In this document: positions 1 through 10,549 of the stretch, in pieces
How positions within the stretch are numbered: the first letter of the stretch is position 1
How the letters are laid out: every line of letters starts with the position of its first letter
Assembly: GCA_963575745.1 (NCBI GenBank)
Contig: CAUYUJ010020604.1
Span: 669,886 to 733,885 of the forward strand
Reading direction: 5' to 3'
DNA length: 64,000 nt
Source: Prorocentrum cordatum
Lineage: Eukaryota; Sar; Dinophyceae; Prorocentrales; Prorocentraceae
Position numbers and translations under genes: made by a program
The notes under the pieces: model-generated
What the model was told of the DNA's origin: nothing
What the model saw: the letters and a program-made list of their open reading frames with translations, nothing else
The model's database searches: none

Positions 1-170
1 TCCTCCTCTCCCACCTCCTCCTCCCGCCTCCTCCTCCTCCCGCCTCCTCCTCCTCCCGCCTCCTCCTCCCGCCCCTCCTCCTCCCCCTCCCCCTCCTCCT
101 CCTCCTCCTCCTCCTCCTCCTCCTCCTCCTCCTCCTCCTCCTCCTCCTCCTCCTCCCTCCCCCTCATTTT
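1..170. repeat. CCT-rich microsatellite
   Basis: Imperfect array of CCT/CCCT units, becoming pure CCT from about 100 to 155. Strongly strand-asymmetric (pyrimidine on +). No coding signal. Confidence 0.95.
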
Positions 171-1240
171 GAGTAGGGGAGAGTAGGGGATCGCTAGCAG
201 AACGGGTTTGCCCCAAAATTGGCTGTCTCGTCGGATCTGCGCGACAGTGCGTTTGATGTTCGTGGATTCCCGGACATGCTGTGCATGTCTCGTGAATTCG
301 ACGAACAAGTGAATTTGGGGGTGCAATCAATTCTGTGGTCGGTCCCCCACTCGATCATTGCGCTGGACGGGCCTAGAATAGAAAAAAAAACCGTCCCAGA
401 GCGTTCCGGAACGCTCTCAGAGCGTTCTGGAGCGCTCTCAGAGCGTTCTGGAGCGCTCGGAAACGGCCGCGGCGCCCGATACATCTTCCAAGCACGCCGG
501 TTCTCAGGACGGCTTTTTTATTCATTGTTTTGCCGATCGACGCGGGCCCTCGCACCCCCCCCTCCCCCCCCCATGGAGTAGATTTTTTTGGCGCCTGTTT
601 CGAGCAGGTGGAATGTCCCCCACAGGACGCACTGGTGCAAACAGCCGCACCAAGCAGAGGTCCGGAGCCAGACTCCCCCCCTTTCCTCCCCCCTTCCGCC
701 CAGTGTCGAAACGCCGACTAAGAAAAACGCCGACCAGAGACTTCCGCCTCATGTCGGTCCGATGGTGCCTCGATTCTGCCTTCGTCTCAGTGCTTGACAC
801 GGGCCCCGCCGGGACGGAGGGCAATCGCCAGGGGCACTGCGCGTCTCGTCAAGGTCCGGGGCCGGCGACGGCGGTGGCGACGGGAGGGGCAGAGGCAGCT
901 GCGTGAGCACGCAGCCGAGTCCGCCGAGGCAGGGGCCGCTCGGGGTCCTGTGTGTCTGGCTCCCTCCAAGGGGGGCTGTGCCTCTGGCCCTCCTCGGCCT
1001 TCGTCTTCTCGCGGCGCCGCGCCACAACGTGCCACTGCTGCTGTGTGTTTGTGTGTGTGTGTGTGTGCGCGTGCCTTCCCCCCCCCCTTGGGGTGACGTG
1101 CGCGAGGAGGAGTCTTCCAATATCAGCTCCGTGGCGGGCGCCTTCTGGCCACACCACTCGTGAGACGATGTGCTGCAACCTGTTTTTATCAGAAGCGCTC
1201 GGGTCGGAGGCACGCCGCCGCGTCCCATGCTTGCGCGCCG
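171..1240. other. Gene-poor upstream region
   Basis: No credible gene is visible. At 398-460 there are three 21-bp tandem units, each containing a near-palindrome of the form GAGCGTTCCGGAACGCTC. A GT run lies at about 1043-1069. Open frames here are short and compositionally driven. Confidence 0.6.
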
Positions 1241-1243
1241 CCC

Positions 1244-1278
1244 CCGTGGCCATTCTAGCTCAAGCGTTTTAGCTCAAG
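1244..1278 (+). other. Relic tandem dinoflagellate spliced-leader sequence
   Basis: Positions 1244-1264 match the 3' 21 nt of the DinoSL except for three substitutions (CCGTGGCCATTCTAGCTCAAG-like). They are followed directly by a second, 5'-truncated copy at 1265-1278 (CGTTTTAGCTCAAG). A full-length leader followed by a truncated older leader is the signature reported for dinoflagellate genes made by reverse transcription and re-insertion of trans-spliced mRNA. It lies 55 bp before the receptor start codon, so it marks this gene as a retrogene that has passed through mRNA at least twice. The mismatches suggest it is old. Confidence 0.8.
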
Positions 1279-1332
1279 TTGTGGCGACCCAGCCCCCGCT
1301 TGGCTAGCTCGGCGGTGGCCCCGAACGTGGCA

Positions 1333-4300
1333 ATGCCTGTCGTCACGAAGCTCGCGTTGGCTGCCGCTGTAGCGGTGGCAGCGGCGGGGGAGGGATCCAA
1401 GCTGGGTGTCAACGACGGCCCCGCGTATTACAACAAGGCGAATCTGCGGTTGGGCGGCGTAGACCACATCACACGATTGGGGGAGAGTTGCGGCTTCATG
1501 GACACCGCGTACCAGTCCATGGCCATCAAGCACGTGAACGAGCGGAACTCGAATTGGTGCAGGGCCATCGGGGACTTGTCCGAGGGCTGGGACATGTCCT
1601 TGGTCCTGTTGGACGCGACCGAGCAAGAAACAGGGGATTCCCCGCCGAAGGCGGCGCTGTCTGCTGGGTTGAAGCTGGTCGGCTCCACGCCCGAAGCCCA
1701 GGTTCCGCTCATGAGCTGGGCAGGCACCGAAGTGGCACCGTGGAACGAGTCCAACTTTTCGGGCGCGTCCACGAACATTTTGCCCGTGCACGGGATCTTG
1801 GGCCCATCGTACAGCGGCACCACCATGAAGACCAGCTCGTTCTTCGACAGCTTCAACGTGCCCATCATGAGCAACTACGCCACCAACCCCGCCATGTCCC
1901 AGAAGTCTGGCAACAGCGCGTACCCCAACTTCTGGCGCACCTGTCCCCCAGACTCGCTGAAGATGGACATGGTGGCCGTGTGGCTGCAGTCGTGGGGCAT
2001 CTCCAAGGTGTTCGTGGTCACCATCGACGACAGCTTTCCCATTGGCATGCGAGACGCGCTCCTGGGGTATTGCCCCAAGTACGGCCTGACCTGCGCCACC
2101 GCAAGCAGCCTGGTGCCCGCCGCCTCCGCCAGCCAGACCGACGTGCTCCTGGATGACCTGATGGACGAGTTCGCTGCCTCTGGCACCAGGACCATCGTGC
2201 TCAACGGCCTGGTGGCGCAGAACTCGAAGATCATGAGGGCGCTGAACAGCCGAGGCCTGTCCGACGGCGACCAGGGCTACATCGTCGTCCACCCAGAATT
2301 TATTGGCACTAGCGAGGTGGACTTCGAGGGAGCGTTCGCGGTGCTGCCCAGCCATGAGATAGCTGCGGCGTGGCAGGCCGCGTACGGCATGGTGCCGCCG
2401 CTGACAGAGTTCGTGAAGCCGTTCGTGAACGGTGGCGGGTTTGCGAACGAATCCTTCGTGTACACTCCTTTCGAGCAGTCACCTATTTGCGGCACGCAGC
2501 AGGACGTGCTGTGCAGCAGCACCAGCATCGGCCACAGCGGTATGATGGGCGCTGAAGGCTCTGACAATGAGAACAGGGCACATTTTACATGGCACGAGGT
2601 GAAAGACGATTTTGAGGCATGCAGCGCGTATGGCCCGTTAGGGTATGACTCGGTGGTGTCCTACGCGGCCGCGTTCGACATTGGGGTGCGCCTGCACAAG
2701 GCGAACCACTCCCAGGGCTTCGACAAGGACTCGGTTACCCCAGAGAAGCTGATGGCGATGCTGCACATTCTGACCCAGGGCGTAGACACCGATGGCGAGA
2801 ATGTGAGCCTCGACAAGGACGGCGACGGCCTGGCCGACACCCCGGTGAAGGAATTCTACGGGACTTGTCTTGGCTCGGGTGGGCCCATCGGGTTCGAGTG
2901 GCGCGACGGCATGCGGCAGGAGCGCAGCTCCCACTTCTCCGTGGTCAACTACCGGACAGCGCCGGGAAACGCCGCAGAGCTGATCGGTCACCCCACGTGG
3001 GACATGTACACCGCGAGCTCCTCCGAGACGCCACTGCTCGTCGAGCGTGGTGCTGCCGCCGCGGGCGTCAAGTTCGGGACTGGGACGGTGCTGGGCTACC
3101 CCCGAAACGACGGCATGTTGCTGGGCATGCCTCCGGTGTGCCCGCCAGGGCAGTATCTGGACCCCGACGTCAGCAGCTGCAAAGCCACCAGCCCCGGCTA
3201 CTACCAGCCACTGGAAGGGCAAGACTCCGAGTTGGCCTGCCCGCCGGGCTTCTCTTGCGAGAGCGGCGGGTGCGCGGATCAGTGCGACGCGTGCGCGCTG
3301 GGGAAATTCCAGAATCAGAGCGGGCAGGCAACCTGCGAGCCATGCCCTGCGGGGTCCGCCGCGGGCACGCCAGGCTCCGCGTCTTGCTCGCCGTGTCCGC
3401 CCGGCGAGTTCGCAGGCTTGGCGGGGATGGCCTCGTGTGCCGCGTGCCCGATTGGGCAGGTGCAGACCGCGGCGGGGCGGAGCTCGTGCGAGGCCTGCCC
3501 ATCGGGTCGGACCACCTTCGAGAAGTCTGCTTCGCTGCTTGCCAGCTGCCTATGCCTCGAGGGGACCATGGATCCAGACGCGCCCATGCTGACGGTCGCG
3601 GATGCCAGCGGGTCTCTGGTGGATGTGGCGACCAAGGACGATCTGGCCATCTGCCAGGCGTGCCCCGAAGGTTTCGAGTGCCCACTAGGTTCGTCCTTCT
3701 ACGACGCTCTGGGAGAGAACCACGTGCTGCACGGATACGTGGAGCCGGACGCAAGCCAGGTGAACATCGTCCCAGTGTCGCGACCGAACATGGCCGTCGC
3801 CCAGGGTTACTACCTGGCGGCGGGCTACCAGAGCTCTGCGGGCTCGGCCTCGGACAAGCTGGCGCTGAACATCTACCTGTGCGATGGACTTGGCATTCAG
3901 CAGCTGAGTCAGGAGGGATACGTGAGTCCTTGCCCAGGCGGGCCCGCCGACGCGTGCGACAACGGCCGCGAAGGCATCGCGTGCGCGAAATGTGCCGAAG
4001 GCTCGTACGCCACAGTCGACGGCCCCTGCGCGAAGTGCGACGGCTGGGAGCCAGCTATTCTGGTCCTTGTGGCCCTGGCGGGCTTTATTGCGGTGGTGGC
4101 CAGCTACTACTTCATCAACGGACCGCTGAACGGCCAGTTGTCGCCTCTCATGGTCTTGGCGATGTGCGCCGGGACGTTTGTGATGACGCTGCAGTCGTGC
4201 GCGGCGTTGGCATCGCTGTCGATCTCGTATCCGGACGGCCTTGGCGGGCTTTTCGCCGGGACACGGCTGTTCGCGTTGGACCTCAGGGCGCTCAGACCGG

Positions 4301-5505
4301 AGTGCACTCTGGGCTCTTCTGTGATCGCAGGTTATGCGCTGAAGGTTGGGCTGCCTTGGTTCTTGTTTGCGCTCTTCAGCGTGCTGTGCGTACTGAGCAA
4401 ATTGTTGCCAGAGCGGTGGCAGTGGGAAACTTCGAAGACGTTCAACACCGTGTGCAACTTCTTCCAGGCCGCATTCATCACAATCATCCTCACCGTGATC
4501 GGGCCCTTCCGCACCTTCGCGCACCCTGGCAGTGGTGACCGCAGCAGCATGCTGAGCAGCCCAGACATTGACACCTCGAGCGGGACGTACGTCGGGCTCG
4601 TCGTGTTCGCGGTCTTCGGCCTACTGCCCTGCTTCCTGTTCATCGCGCTGTATGTGTTCTCCGTGAAGAAGTCGCCCGCGTGGCGCGAGACCGACATGGT
4701 CAAGCATCTGCAGGCCATCAAGTTCGTGTTGTTCCGCTTCGAGGCCCACGCCTACTACTGGGGCCTTTGCTTTCTGGCGCGGTCCACGGCGGTGAGCATA
4801 ATCACGCTGCTGCCCAACCCGTTCACGCAGCTGCTGCTGTTGTCGGTGGTGATGGTGGTGTACTTGGTAGCCCTGTGCCTGGTTTGGCCGTGGAGGGCGC
4901 CGGTGGTGAACGTGCTGGACGCGCTGCAGACCACGCTGTTGCTCGTCATTCTGCTGGCGGCTACCAGGCCCGTCGGCGCGGACAACGGCGGCGAGGACGC
5001 CGACGCCGTGACGGGCCTGATCAGTGCTTGCTACGTCGTGCTGCTGCTGGCGTTCGGCGTCGCCGGGGTCTTCGCCGTGCGTGGCCAGCTCGACATGGGC
5101 GAAGGCAGGGCCGCGGGGGCCGACGGCATCCCCGAGAGGAGCGGCGGCGAGGCAGACGCAGGTCGTGGCGCGGACGACGACGCCGTGGAGATCGACGAGA
5201 AGCCCAGCGGCGAGGTCGCCGATAGTAAGGATCGAAGAGCGGACAGCAGCACGCGCGCACAGAATTGCTCGGAGTTCCGCGCGGGTCTCTGGGATCGGCG
5301 GTGGCCGCCCCGCCCCCTGCAGGCGCGGCCGCTGGCTCGTGCCTGGCTCGCTGGGGAGGGGGTCCAGCGCGGATCCGAGGCATCTGCACAGACCTCAGGA
5401 TTGCGACGCAGTTTCTTGTTGCCCTCAAGGAACACGCTGATGGCCCTCGCGTGGAGGTCTCCAGCCAAGTCTGAATGCAGCTGCCGAGAGTGCACCTGGC
5501 GATAG
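1333..5505 (+). CDS. Receptor-like protein: type I periplasmic-binding fold, Cys-rich repeats, multi-pass membrane domain
   Basis: A 1390-residue open frame without introns. The ATG at 1333 is chosen because it begins a signal peptide (MPVVTKLALAAAVAVAAAG); in-frame codons before it lack an ATG. Residues about 25-560 resemble the extracellular ligand-binding region of class C GPCRs and ABC substrate-binding proteins. A calcium-loop-like DKDGDGLAD lies near residue 496. Residues about 602-735, with another motif near 770, are GCC2/GCC3 (ephrin-receptor-like) Cys repeats such as CEPCPAGS and CSPCPPGEF. From about residue 904 to 1250 there are seven to nine hydrophobic segments. The acidic, low-complexity tail runs into a dispersed repeat (5268-5400), so the last 80 or so residues may not be ancestral. 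The lack of introns over 4 kb and the upstream SL relic support retroposition. Probably a cell-surface sensor; ligand unknown. Confidence 0.85.
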   Translation: MPVVTKLALAAAVAVAAAGEGSKLGVNDGPAYYNKANLRLGGVDHITRLGESCGFMDTAYQSMAIKHVNERNSNWCRAIGDLSEGWDMSLVLLDATEQETGDSPPKAALSAGLKLVGSTPEAQVPLMSWAGTEVAPWNESNFSGASTNILPVHGILGPSYSGTTMKTSSFFDSFNVPIMSNYATNPAMSQKSGNSAYPNFWRTCPPDSLKMDMVAVWLQSWGISKVFVVTIDDSFPIGMRDALLGYCPKYGLTCATASSLVPAASASQTDVLLDDLMDEFAASGTRTIVLNGLVAQNSKIMRALNSRGLSDGDQGYIVVHPEFIGTSEVDFEGAFAVLPSHEIAAAWQAAYGMVPPLTEFVKPFVNGGGFANESFVYTPFEQSPICGTQQDVLCSSTSIGHSGMMGAEGSDNENRAHFTWHEVKDDFEACSAYGPLGYDSVVSYAAAFDIGVRLHKANHSQGFDKDSVTPEKLMAMLHILTQGVDTDGENVSLDKDGDGLADTPVKEFYGTCLGSGGPIGFEWRDGMRQERSSHFSVVNYRTAPGNAAELIGHPTWDMYTASSSETPLLVERGAAAAGVKFGTGTVLGYPRNDGMLLGMPPVCPPGQYLDPDVSSCKATSPGYYQPLEGQDSELACPPGFSCESGGCADQCDACALGKFQNQSGQATCEPCPAGSAAGTPGSASCSPCPPGEFAGLAGMASCAACPIGQVQTAAGRSSCEACPSGRTTFEKSASLLASCLCLEGTMDPDAPMLTVADASGSLVDVATKDDLAICQACPEGFECPLGSSFYDALGENHVLHGYVEPDASQVNIVPVSRPNMAVAQGYYLAAGYQSSAGSASDKLALNIYLCDGLGIQQLSQEGYVSPCPGGPADACDNGREGIACAKCAEGSYATVDGPCAKCDGWEPAILVLVALAGFIAVVASYYFINGPLNGQLSPLMVLAMCAGTFVMTLQSCAALASLSISYPDGLGGLFAGTRLFALDLRALRPECTLGSSVIAGYALKVGLPWFLFALFSVLCVLSKLLPERWQWETSKTFNTVCNFFQAAFITIILTVIGPFRTFAHPGSGDRSSMLSSPDIDTSSGTYVGLVVFAVFGLLPCFLFIALYVFSVKKSPAWRETDMVKHLQAIKFVLFRFEAHAYYWGLCFLARSTAVSIITLLPNPFTQLLLLSVVMVVYLVALCLVWPWRAPVVNVLDALQTTLLLVILLAATRPVGADNGGEDADAVTGLISACYVVLLLAFGVAGVFAVRGQLDMGEGRAAGADGIPERSGGEADAGRGADDDAVEIDEKPSGEVADSKDRRADSSTRAQNCSEFRAGLWDRRWPPRPLQARPLARAWLAGEGVQRGSEASAQTSGLRRSFLLPSRNTLMALAWRSPAKSECSCRECTWR
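5268..5400 (+). repeat. GC-rich fold-back repeat copy inside the receptor 3' end
   Basis: Related to 50166-50290 (+) and to an inverted fragment at 53926-53961. It shares a CCGCGCGG(G)TCTC(T)GGGATCGGCG start and a GGGGAGGGGGTCCAGCGCGG block. It forms part of the receptor reading frame, which suggests that insertion remodelled the C-terminus. Confidence 0.65.
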
Positions 5506-6590
5506 ACGAGGCTAGCGACTCCGAGGTGTTTGGCGGTCCTGTCTCCTGGTTCATCATTACCTGGCCTGAAGTTGGATGCAGCCGCCGCACCTGTTTTGTG
5601 TGAGCACTTGGCTCGTGTTACCCGGACGTCGCCGCAGTTCGGGTTTTGAGTTTCACCAAGGCGCACGACCTGCCCTTCTGTATAGAGGCCTCTTTCCTTT
5701 TCATCTTTCATCACGCCACCCCCTGCTTCCTCCTCCCGCCTCCTACCTCATGCAACCTTTTACGAACCCATGGTTCCCAGCTTCTCCTCCGAAGCGTGAC
5801 CCAGCAGATCCGGGCAGCGCTCACCCCCATCAGTTCTTACCACGGCTTGACCTAGCCGAACCAGGCAACGCGCATCAGTATTTCCTCCATTGGTTTTTCC
5901 CAGGCGTGACCCAGCATATCCTGGCAGCGCACGTTCACATTTACTCCCAAGCGTGACCCGGCAGATCCGGGCAGCGCTCCAGGCGATCCACGACGACACC
6001 GTGGAGGCCGCAGTCCTTCTCCTTTGGGGCCGCGTGGCTACGTAGGACATGTTGTCCACGGTCTGCGCGAGGCTGCCTATGCAGTCGCGAGCCCACTCCC
6101 CTCTTTGAGGAGCCTTTTTGCGCCTGCTCCTGCTCTGGCGCTGCTCAGCCTCGCGCGCGCCTGCCCGCGCAGGGCGGTGAGGGCATTCCTGGGGCGCCCT
6201 CTCCCTGGAGGTGCCGCGCCACCCGCCGGGGAGCGCGCCCAGGGCAGGGGCATGGGGGGAGGTCGAGGGGTGGGCGCGGGGAGGGAGGAAGATGCTTTCC
6301 GCGTGGCCCCGTTCTCCTCTCCAGGGCCGCAGCTGCCCTCTGGTATGTCCAGCGCCTTCTGGCATAGCCAGAGCCTTCTGGTCTGTCCAGAGCCTCCTGG
6401 GCGCTTGTGCCAGCTGTTCCCAGAGCCTTCTGGTATAGCCAGAGCCTGCTGGTCTATCCAGGGCCTCCTCGACGCTTGTGCCAGCTGTTCCCAGAGCCTT
6501 CTGGCAGATCCGGCCGCCTCCGGGCGAGCCCCGCCACCGCGCCAGCGCAGCAGGGCAGCGTGAAGGAGGTCGAGTGCAAGGCCCGCCTCG
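5506..6590. repeat. Receptor 3' flank with degenerate tandem repeats
   Basis: No gene seen. At about 5790-5985 there are four degenerate 50-60-bp units containing GCGTGACCCAGCAGATCC(G)GG and CAGCGC. At about 6340-6510 there are 24-bp-type units of the form AGAGCCTTCTGGTATAGCC, with a longer duplication (CGCTTGTGCCAGCTGTTCCC). No conventional polyadenylation signal is evident after the receptor stop. Confidence 0.6.
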
Positions 6591-7170
6591 GAGTTTCTCG
6601 GGGGCCTCTCGGGAGCCTGTGGGGTCCGTTGGGCAGGCCTTTGGTGCTCCATACGGGGGGCCTCTGGGATGCCTCTCGAGGGTCTCCTGGGCCTCTCGAG
6701 GGCCTTCCTTGGGGGCCTCTTAGGGGCATGCTGGGGGTCTTGGAGACAATCCTCCTGTAGGGAGAGGCTGTCAAGACCAGCTAGATTTCTCGCTGTCGGG
6801 CCTCTCTTGGGGCTTTCTTGGAGGGCCTCTTGGGCCAGCTCGGGGCATCTTGTGCCGTCTTGGGCTCCCTCGTTGGCCGTCTTGGGGCCGCCCTCGGCCG
6901 TCCGGAAGCCCTCTTGGGGCACTGTCGGGCTGTCTTTGGGCTTTCGGAGGCCTGGAAGGGCCAGTGCGTTTTCAGCCTGGCAGAGCCCCGAGGAAAAACA
7001 ATTATGTTTGCTCTGGAGGGCCTCCTGGGCGTTCTCTTGGAGCCCTCTTGCGCCATCTTGGGGGCCTCTGGGCCCGTCTCGAGGCCATCTTGGGCCGCGC
7101 CCTCTGATAGCGTCTGGAGGCCTTGTTGGGCAGTCTTGGGACCGCCTTGAAGTTTGACAGTCTTGGGGCG
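6590..7170 (+). repeat. GGGGCCTCTTGGGG-type degenerate repeat block
   Basis: Degenerate units of about 25-30 bp such as TCTTGGGGGCCTCTCGGG. The same sequence type recurs at 29450-29880, 44975-45390, 45840-46080 and 57000-57260, so it is a genome-wide repeat type. Open frames across it are repeat artefacts. Confidence 0.75.
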
Positions 7171-7760
7171 AGCTAGGCTTTCCTGGGGCGTTTCTTGTCG
7201 GTTGTGGTTATGTGCTTACGCAGTGTTGGCAGTTGTGTTGTGATTTTTTTCTCCGTCCCAGCCGTTTTGTATGGTTGTTGTGCGCATTTGTGAGCTACGC
7301 TGGCTGGTTTTACGCCCTTCGGGGGTCTCTCAGGGAAATTACTCACTGCGTGGAGCTCCCCATATGTGCATCTCATGTTTTATGTCATGCCGTGGTGAGC
7401 GTCTGTTCATGAGCGGTCGACTACAATAGCGCGTCCACGTGGGCGACAGGGCCGACGAAGACGAGTGACCCCTAATGCGAGTGATTGCGTATGAGTCAGA
7501 GTGAGCTTTGAGTACGGTTGAATGCGAGCCTCTTCCTCTTCATCCCCCCTCCTCAGCTGCCAGGCCTTCCCCTTTTCAGCCCGTGGTAGCTTTGGAGCTT
7601 CCCACATGTGCATATGTTGTAGGATAGTTGGCAGTGGGATATGTAAGACGAGCGTTTAGCCACACAAGGCCATAAGTGCATGTCATGTTGGAGGATAGTG
7701 CCACGGTGAGCATTTCCAACGATCCCCGCACACAACCACCGCCCCCCCCCCTCGCAGTCA
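7171..7760. other. Unassigned spacer
   Basis: Lower-GC sequence with no recognisable gene. A loosely repeated motif around CCACATGTGCAT(ATG) occurs near 7360, 7605 and 7670. Confidence 0.5.
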
Positions 7761-7764
7761 CCCC

Positions 7765-7808
7765 CTATGAATACATATATATATATATATGTGTATATAT
7801 ATATATAT

Positions 7809-7851
<43 letters not shown>

Positions 7852-8075
7852 GGACTTCGGAACAAACGTTCTGCTCGCGTCAAGGACCTTCGAGCAAAGC
7901 GCCCTCCTCCTCCTCCTCCTCCTGTTCCTCCGCCCCCTCCCTTCTCCTGCTCCTGCTCCTCCTCCTCATCCTCCTGCTCCCCCTCCCCCTCCGCACCCCC
8001 ATGCCCTTCCTCACGATCCCCCGCCTCGTCCTCCTCCTCCTCCTGTTCCTCCTCCTCATCCTCGTTCCTGTCATT
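7765..8075. repeat. AT dinucleotide array followed by CCT-rich array
   Basis: A TA/AT run at about 7772-7845 is followed, after a short unique stretch, by a CCT/CTG-rich pyrimidine array at about 7898-8070. Long AT runs recur at 22902-22938, 36702-36735, 37981-38033 and 53303-53350, mostly inside or beside fold-back elements. Confidence 0.9.
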
Positions 8076-8079
8076 TCCC

Positions 8080-9272
8080 TCCCTGTTGAGCCCAGAAACA
8101 AGCGAACCGCCTGAGACATCCCCACAATATGGCCGCGAACGTGCCCGTGCAACCACCCCTGGCGGCTCCCCTAGGGGTGCTGCAACCAGCGCCCCGCTTG
8201 AGACATCGTCACAATCTGCTCTCCAAGCGAAGGATGTTGAGCCCAGAAACAAGCAAACCGCCTGAAACATCCCCGCAAAATGGCCGCGAACGAGCCCGTG
8301 CAACCACCCCTGGCGGCTCCCCTTACGGGTGCTGAAACCAGCGCCCCGCCTGAGACATCCTCACAATCTGTTCTCCAAGCGAAGGATGTTGAGCCCGGAA
8401 ACAGGCAAACCGCCGGAGACATCCCCACAAAATGGCCGCGAACGTGCCCGTGCAACCACCCCTGGCGGCTCCCCATAGGGGTGCTGCAACCAGCGCCCCG
8501 CTTGAGACATCGTCACAATCTGCTCTCCAAGCGAAGGATGTTGAGCCCAGAAACAAGCAAACCGCCTCAGACATCCCCACAAAATGGCCGCGAACGAGCC
8601 CGTGCAACCACCCCTGGCGGCTCCCCTTAGGGGTGCTGAAATGAGCGCCCGCCGAGACATCCTCAAACTGCTCCCAAGCGAAGGATGTTGGGCCAGAAAC
8701 GGCAAACCGCTGAGACATCCCCACAAATGGCCGCGAACGAGCCCGTGCAACCACCCCTGGCGGCTCCCCTTAGGGGTGCTGAAATGAGCGCCTCGCCGAG
8801 ACATCCTCAAATCTGCTCCGAAAGCGAAGGATGTTGAGCCCAGAAACAAGCAAACCGCCTGAGACATCCCCACAAAATGGCCGCGAACAAGCCCGTGCAA
8901 CCACCCCTGGCGGCTCCCCTTAGGGGTGCTGAAATGAGCGCCTCGCTCGAGACATCCTCACAATCTGCTCTCCAAGCGAAGGATGTTGGGCCCAGAAACA
9001 AGCAAACCGCCTGACACATCCCCACAAAATGGCCGCGAACGAGCCCGTGCAACCACCCCTGGCGGCTCCCCTTGGGGTGCTGAAACCAGCGCCCCGCCTG
9101 AGACATCCTCACAATCTGCTCTCCAAGCGAAGGATGTTGGGCCCAGAAACAGGCAAACCGCCTGAGACATCCCCACAAAATGGCCGCGAACGAGCCCGTG
9201 CAACCACCCCTGGCGGCTCCCCTTAGGGGTGCTGAAACCAGCGCCCCGCCTGAGAAATCCTCCAAATCTGAT
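8080..9272 (+). repeat. Satellite-like tandem array, unit about 150 bp
   Basis: About eight head-to-tail copies of a roughly 150-bp unit. Each contains GTTGAGCCCAGAAACAAGC, AAATGGCCGCGAACGAGCCC, CCTGGCGGCTCCCCTTAGGG and CACAATCTGCTCTCCAAGCG. Unit starts near 8233, 8385, 8537, 8684, 8830, 8982 and 9136 show a steady spacing. Some units carry small deletions (8640-8830), so all reading frames through the array are broken in places. Probably non-coding. Confidence 0.95.
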
Positions 9273-9645
9273 GTGTGTTGAGTAAGTCTGAGTATGAGTA
9301 GGTCTGAGTATGAGTATGCCTGAGTATGAGTAAGTCTGTGTATGAGTAAGTCTGTGTATGAGTAAGTCTGGGTATGAGTAGGTCTGTGTATGAGAAAGTC
9401 TGTGTATGTGTACGTCTGGGTATGAGTAAGTCTGAGTATGAGTAATACTGTGTATGAGTAAGTATGGGTATGAGTAAGTTTGTGTATGAGTACGTCTGTG
9501 CATGAGTAAGTCTGTGTATGAGTATGTCTGAGTATGAGTAAGTCTGAGTATGAGTAGGTCTGAGTATGAGTAAATCTGGGTATGAGTAAGTCTGTGTATG
9601 AGTAAGTCTGAGTATGAGCAAGTGTGAGTATGAGTAAGTCCGACA
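9273..9645 (+). repeat. 16-bp minisatellite
   Basis: More than 20 units of the form GTATGAGTAAGTCTGA with point variation, abutting the end of the 150-bp array. Confidence 0.95.
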
Positions 9646-10545
9646 GGAGGGGAGGAGAAAGAGGAGGAGGAAGAAGGGGAGTAGGAGGCGTCCAAGTAAT
9701 AACAAGAACCCCATCTTAGGATATGGGGAAAAAGTTCCTTCAAACAGTAATTCGTCATGGGGAGGTGCAACAAATCGGCTCCAGAGCTGAGGGGTGGCGG
9801 TTTTCGAGGTGGGCGTGCGTCGAGGGAATGGGGTCGGCCCTGGAGAACACGATTGAAACCTTGCAAGACAGCGGAGTAGCATATTGACGCGCCCCAACGT
9901 GTGCAAGGCACCGTGGGCGATTGGGGCGCTCGCAGGCGCATGGGCGCATCGATCGTACACGGCAGAACTGACGAGATCTCGCACAGCTGCCGCACTTGCG
10001 TGCGTGCGGAGCGCAGGGGGCATGCCGTCCAGCACGAAAATGGCTTACTATTCTGTTGCCAGCAAAGACATTGGGTACCGGTGCAGGTGTATATGTGCTC
10101 GACACCCTGATTCCTTTCCCAGATGTTTTTGCGCTGCGATTTGTTCTATGCGAGGGCTGGCCCCCCGGACCTCTCAGCCCCCTCAGCAGGGCCGTGCTTT
10201 TTTGGGCGGGGGGGGAGAGAAGGAAAGTAGTCCAAAGGCAGGGTTCACGGTCCCGAGGCCCAGTGCTGTCCTACGGATCAGAACTGACGACACACCGGCC
10301 GCCTCGATTGTTTCCCACAGGCGCCCGATGATTGAGTTCCTCGATCCACGTCTTAAGTCGGGCCTGTCCCTCTACAGGAGGAATATTCAAAAATACAAAA
10401 ATTATCCCGGCAAAGTAACCTAACAGCGATGTGTAGGAGCAAGATCTAGAAGCATTCCCTTTAAGATTCAGATGAGAATCCTGTTGTAGAATTCTGCTGT
10501 TCTCGCAGTCGTAGTCGCATTCGGCCTCAGTCTGCCGTCGGCCTC
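9646..10545. other. Spacer with a solo terminal-repeat end at 10352-10400
   Basis: No gene recognised. At about 10352-10392 the sequence (TTAAGTCGGGCCTGTCCC, then CTCTACAGGAGGAATATTC) matches the left terminal repeat of the 36568-38100 element. This may be a solo end or a second, decayed copy. Confidence 0.6.
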
Positions 10546-10549
10546 GCCT

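Noticed and set aside
1255-2355. 366-codon minus-strand frame opposite the receptor
   Set aside because: Shadow of the receptor coding sequence caused by GC-rich third positions.
8080-9272. CRISPR-like array
   Set aside because: The units are contiguous tandem copies without unique spacers, and the genome is eukaryotic.
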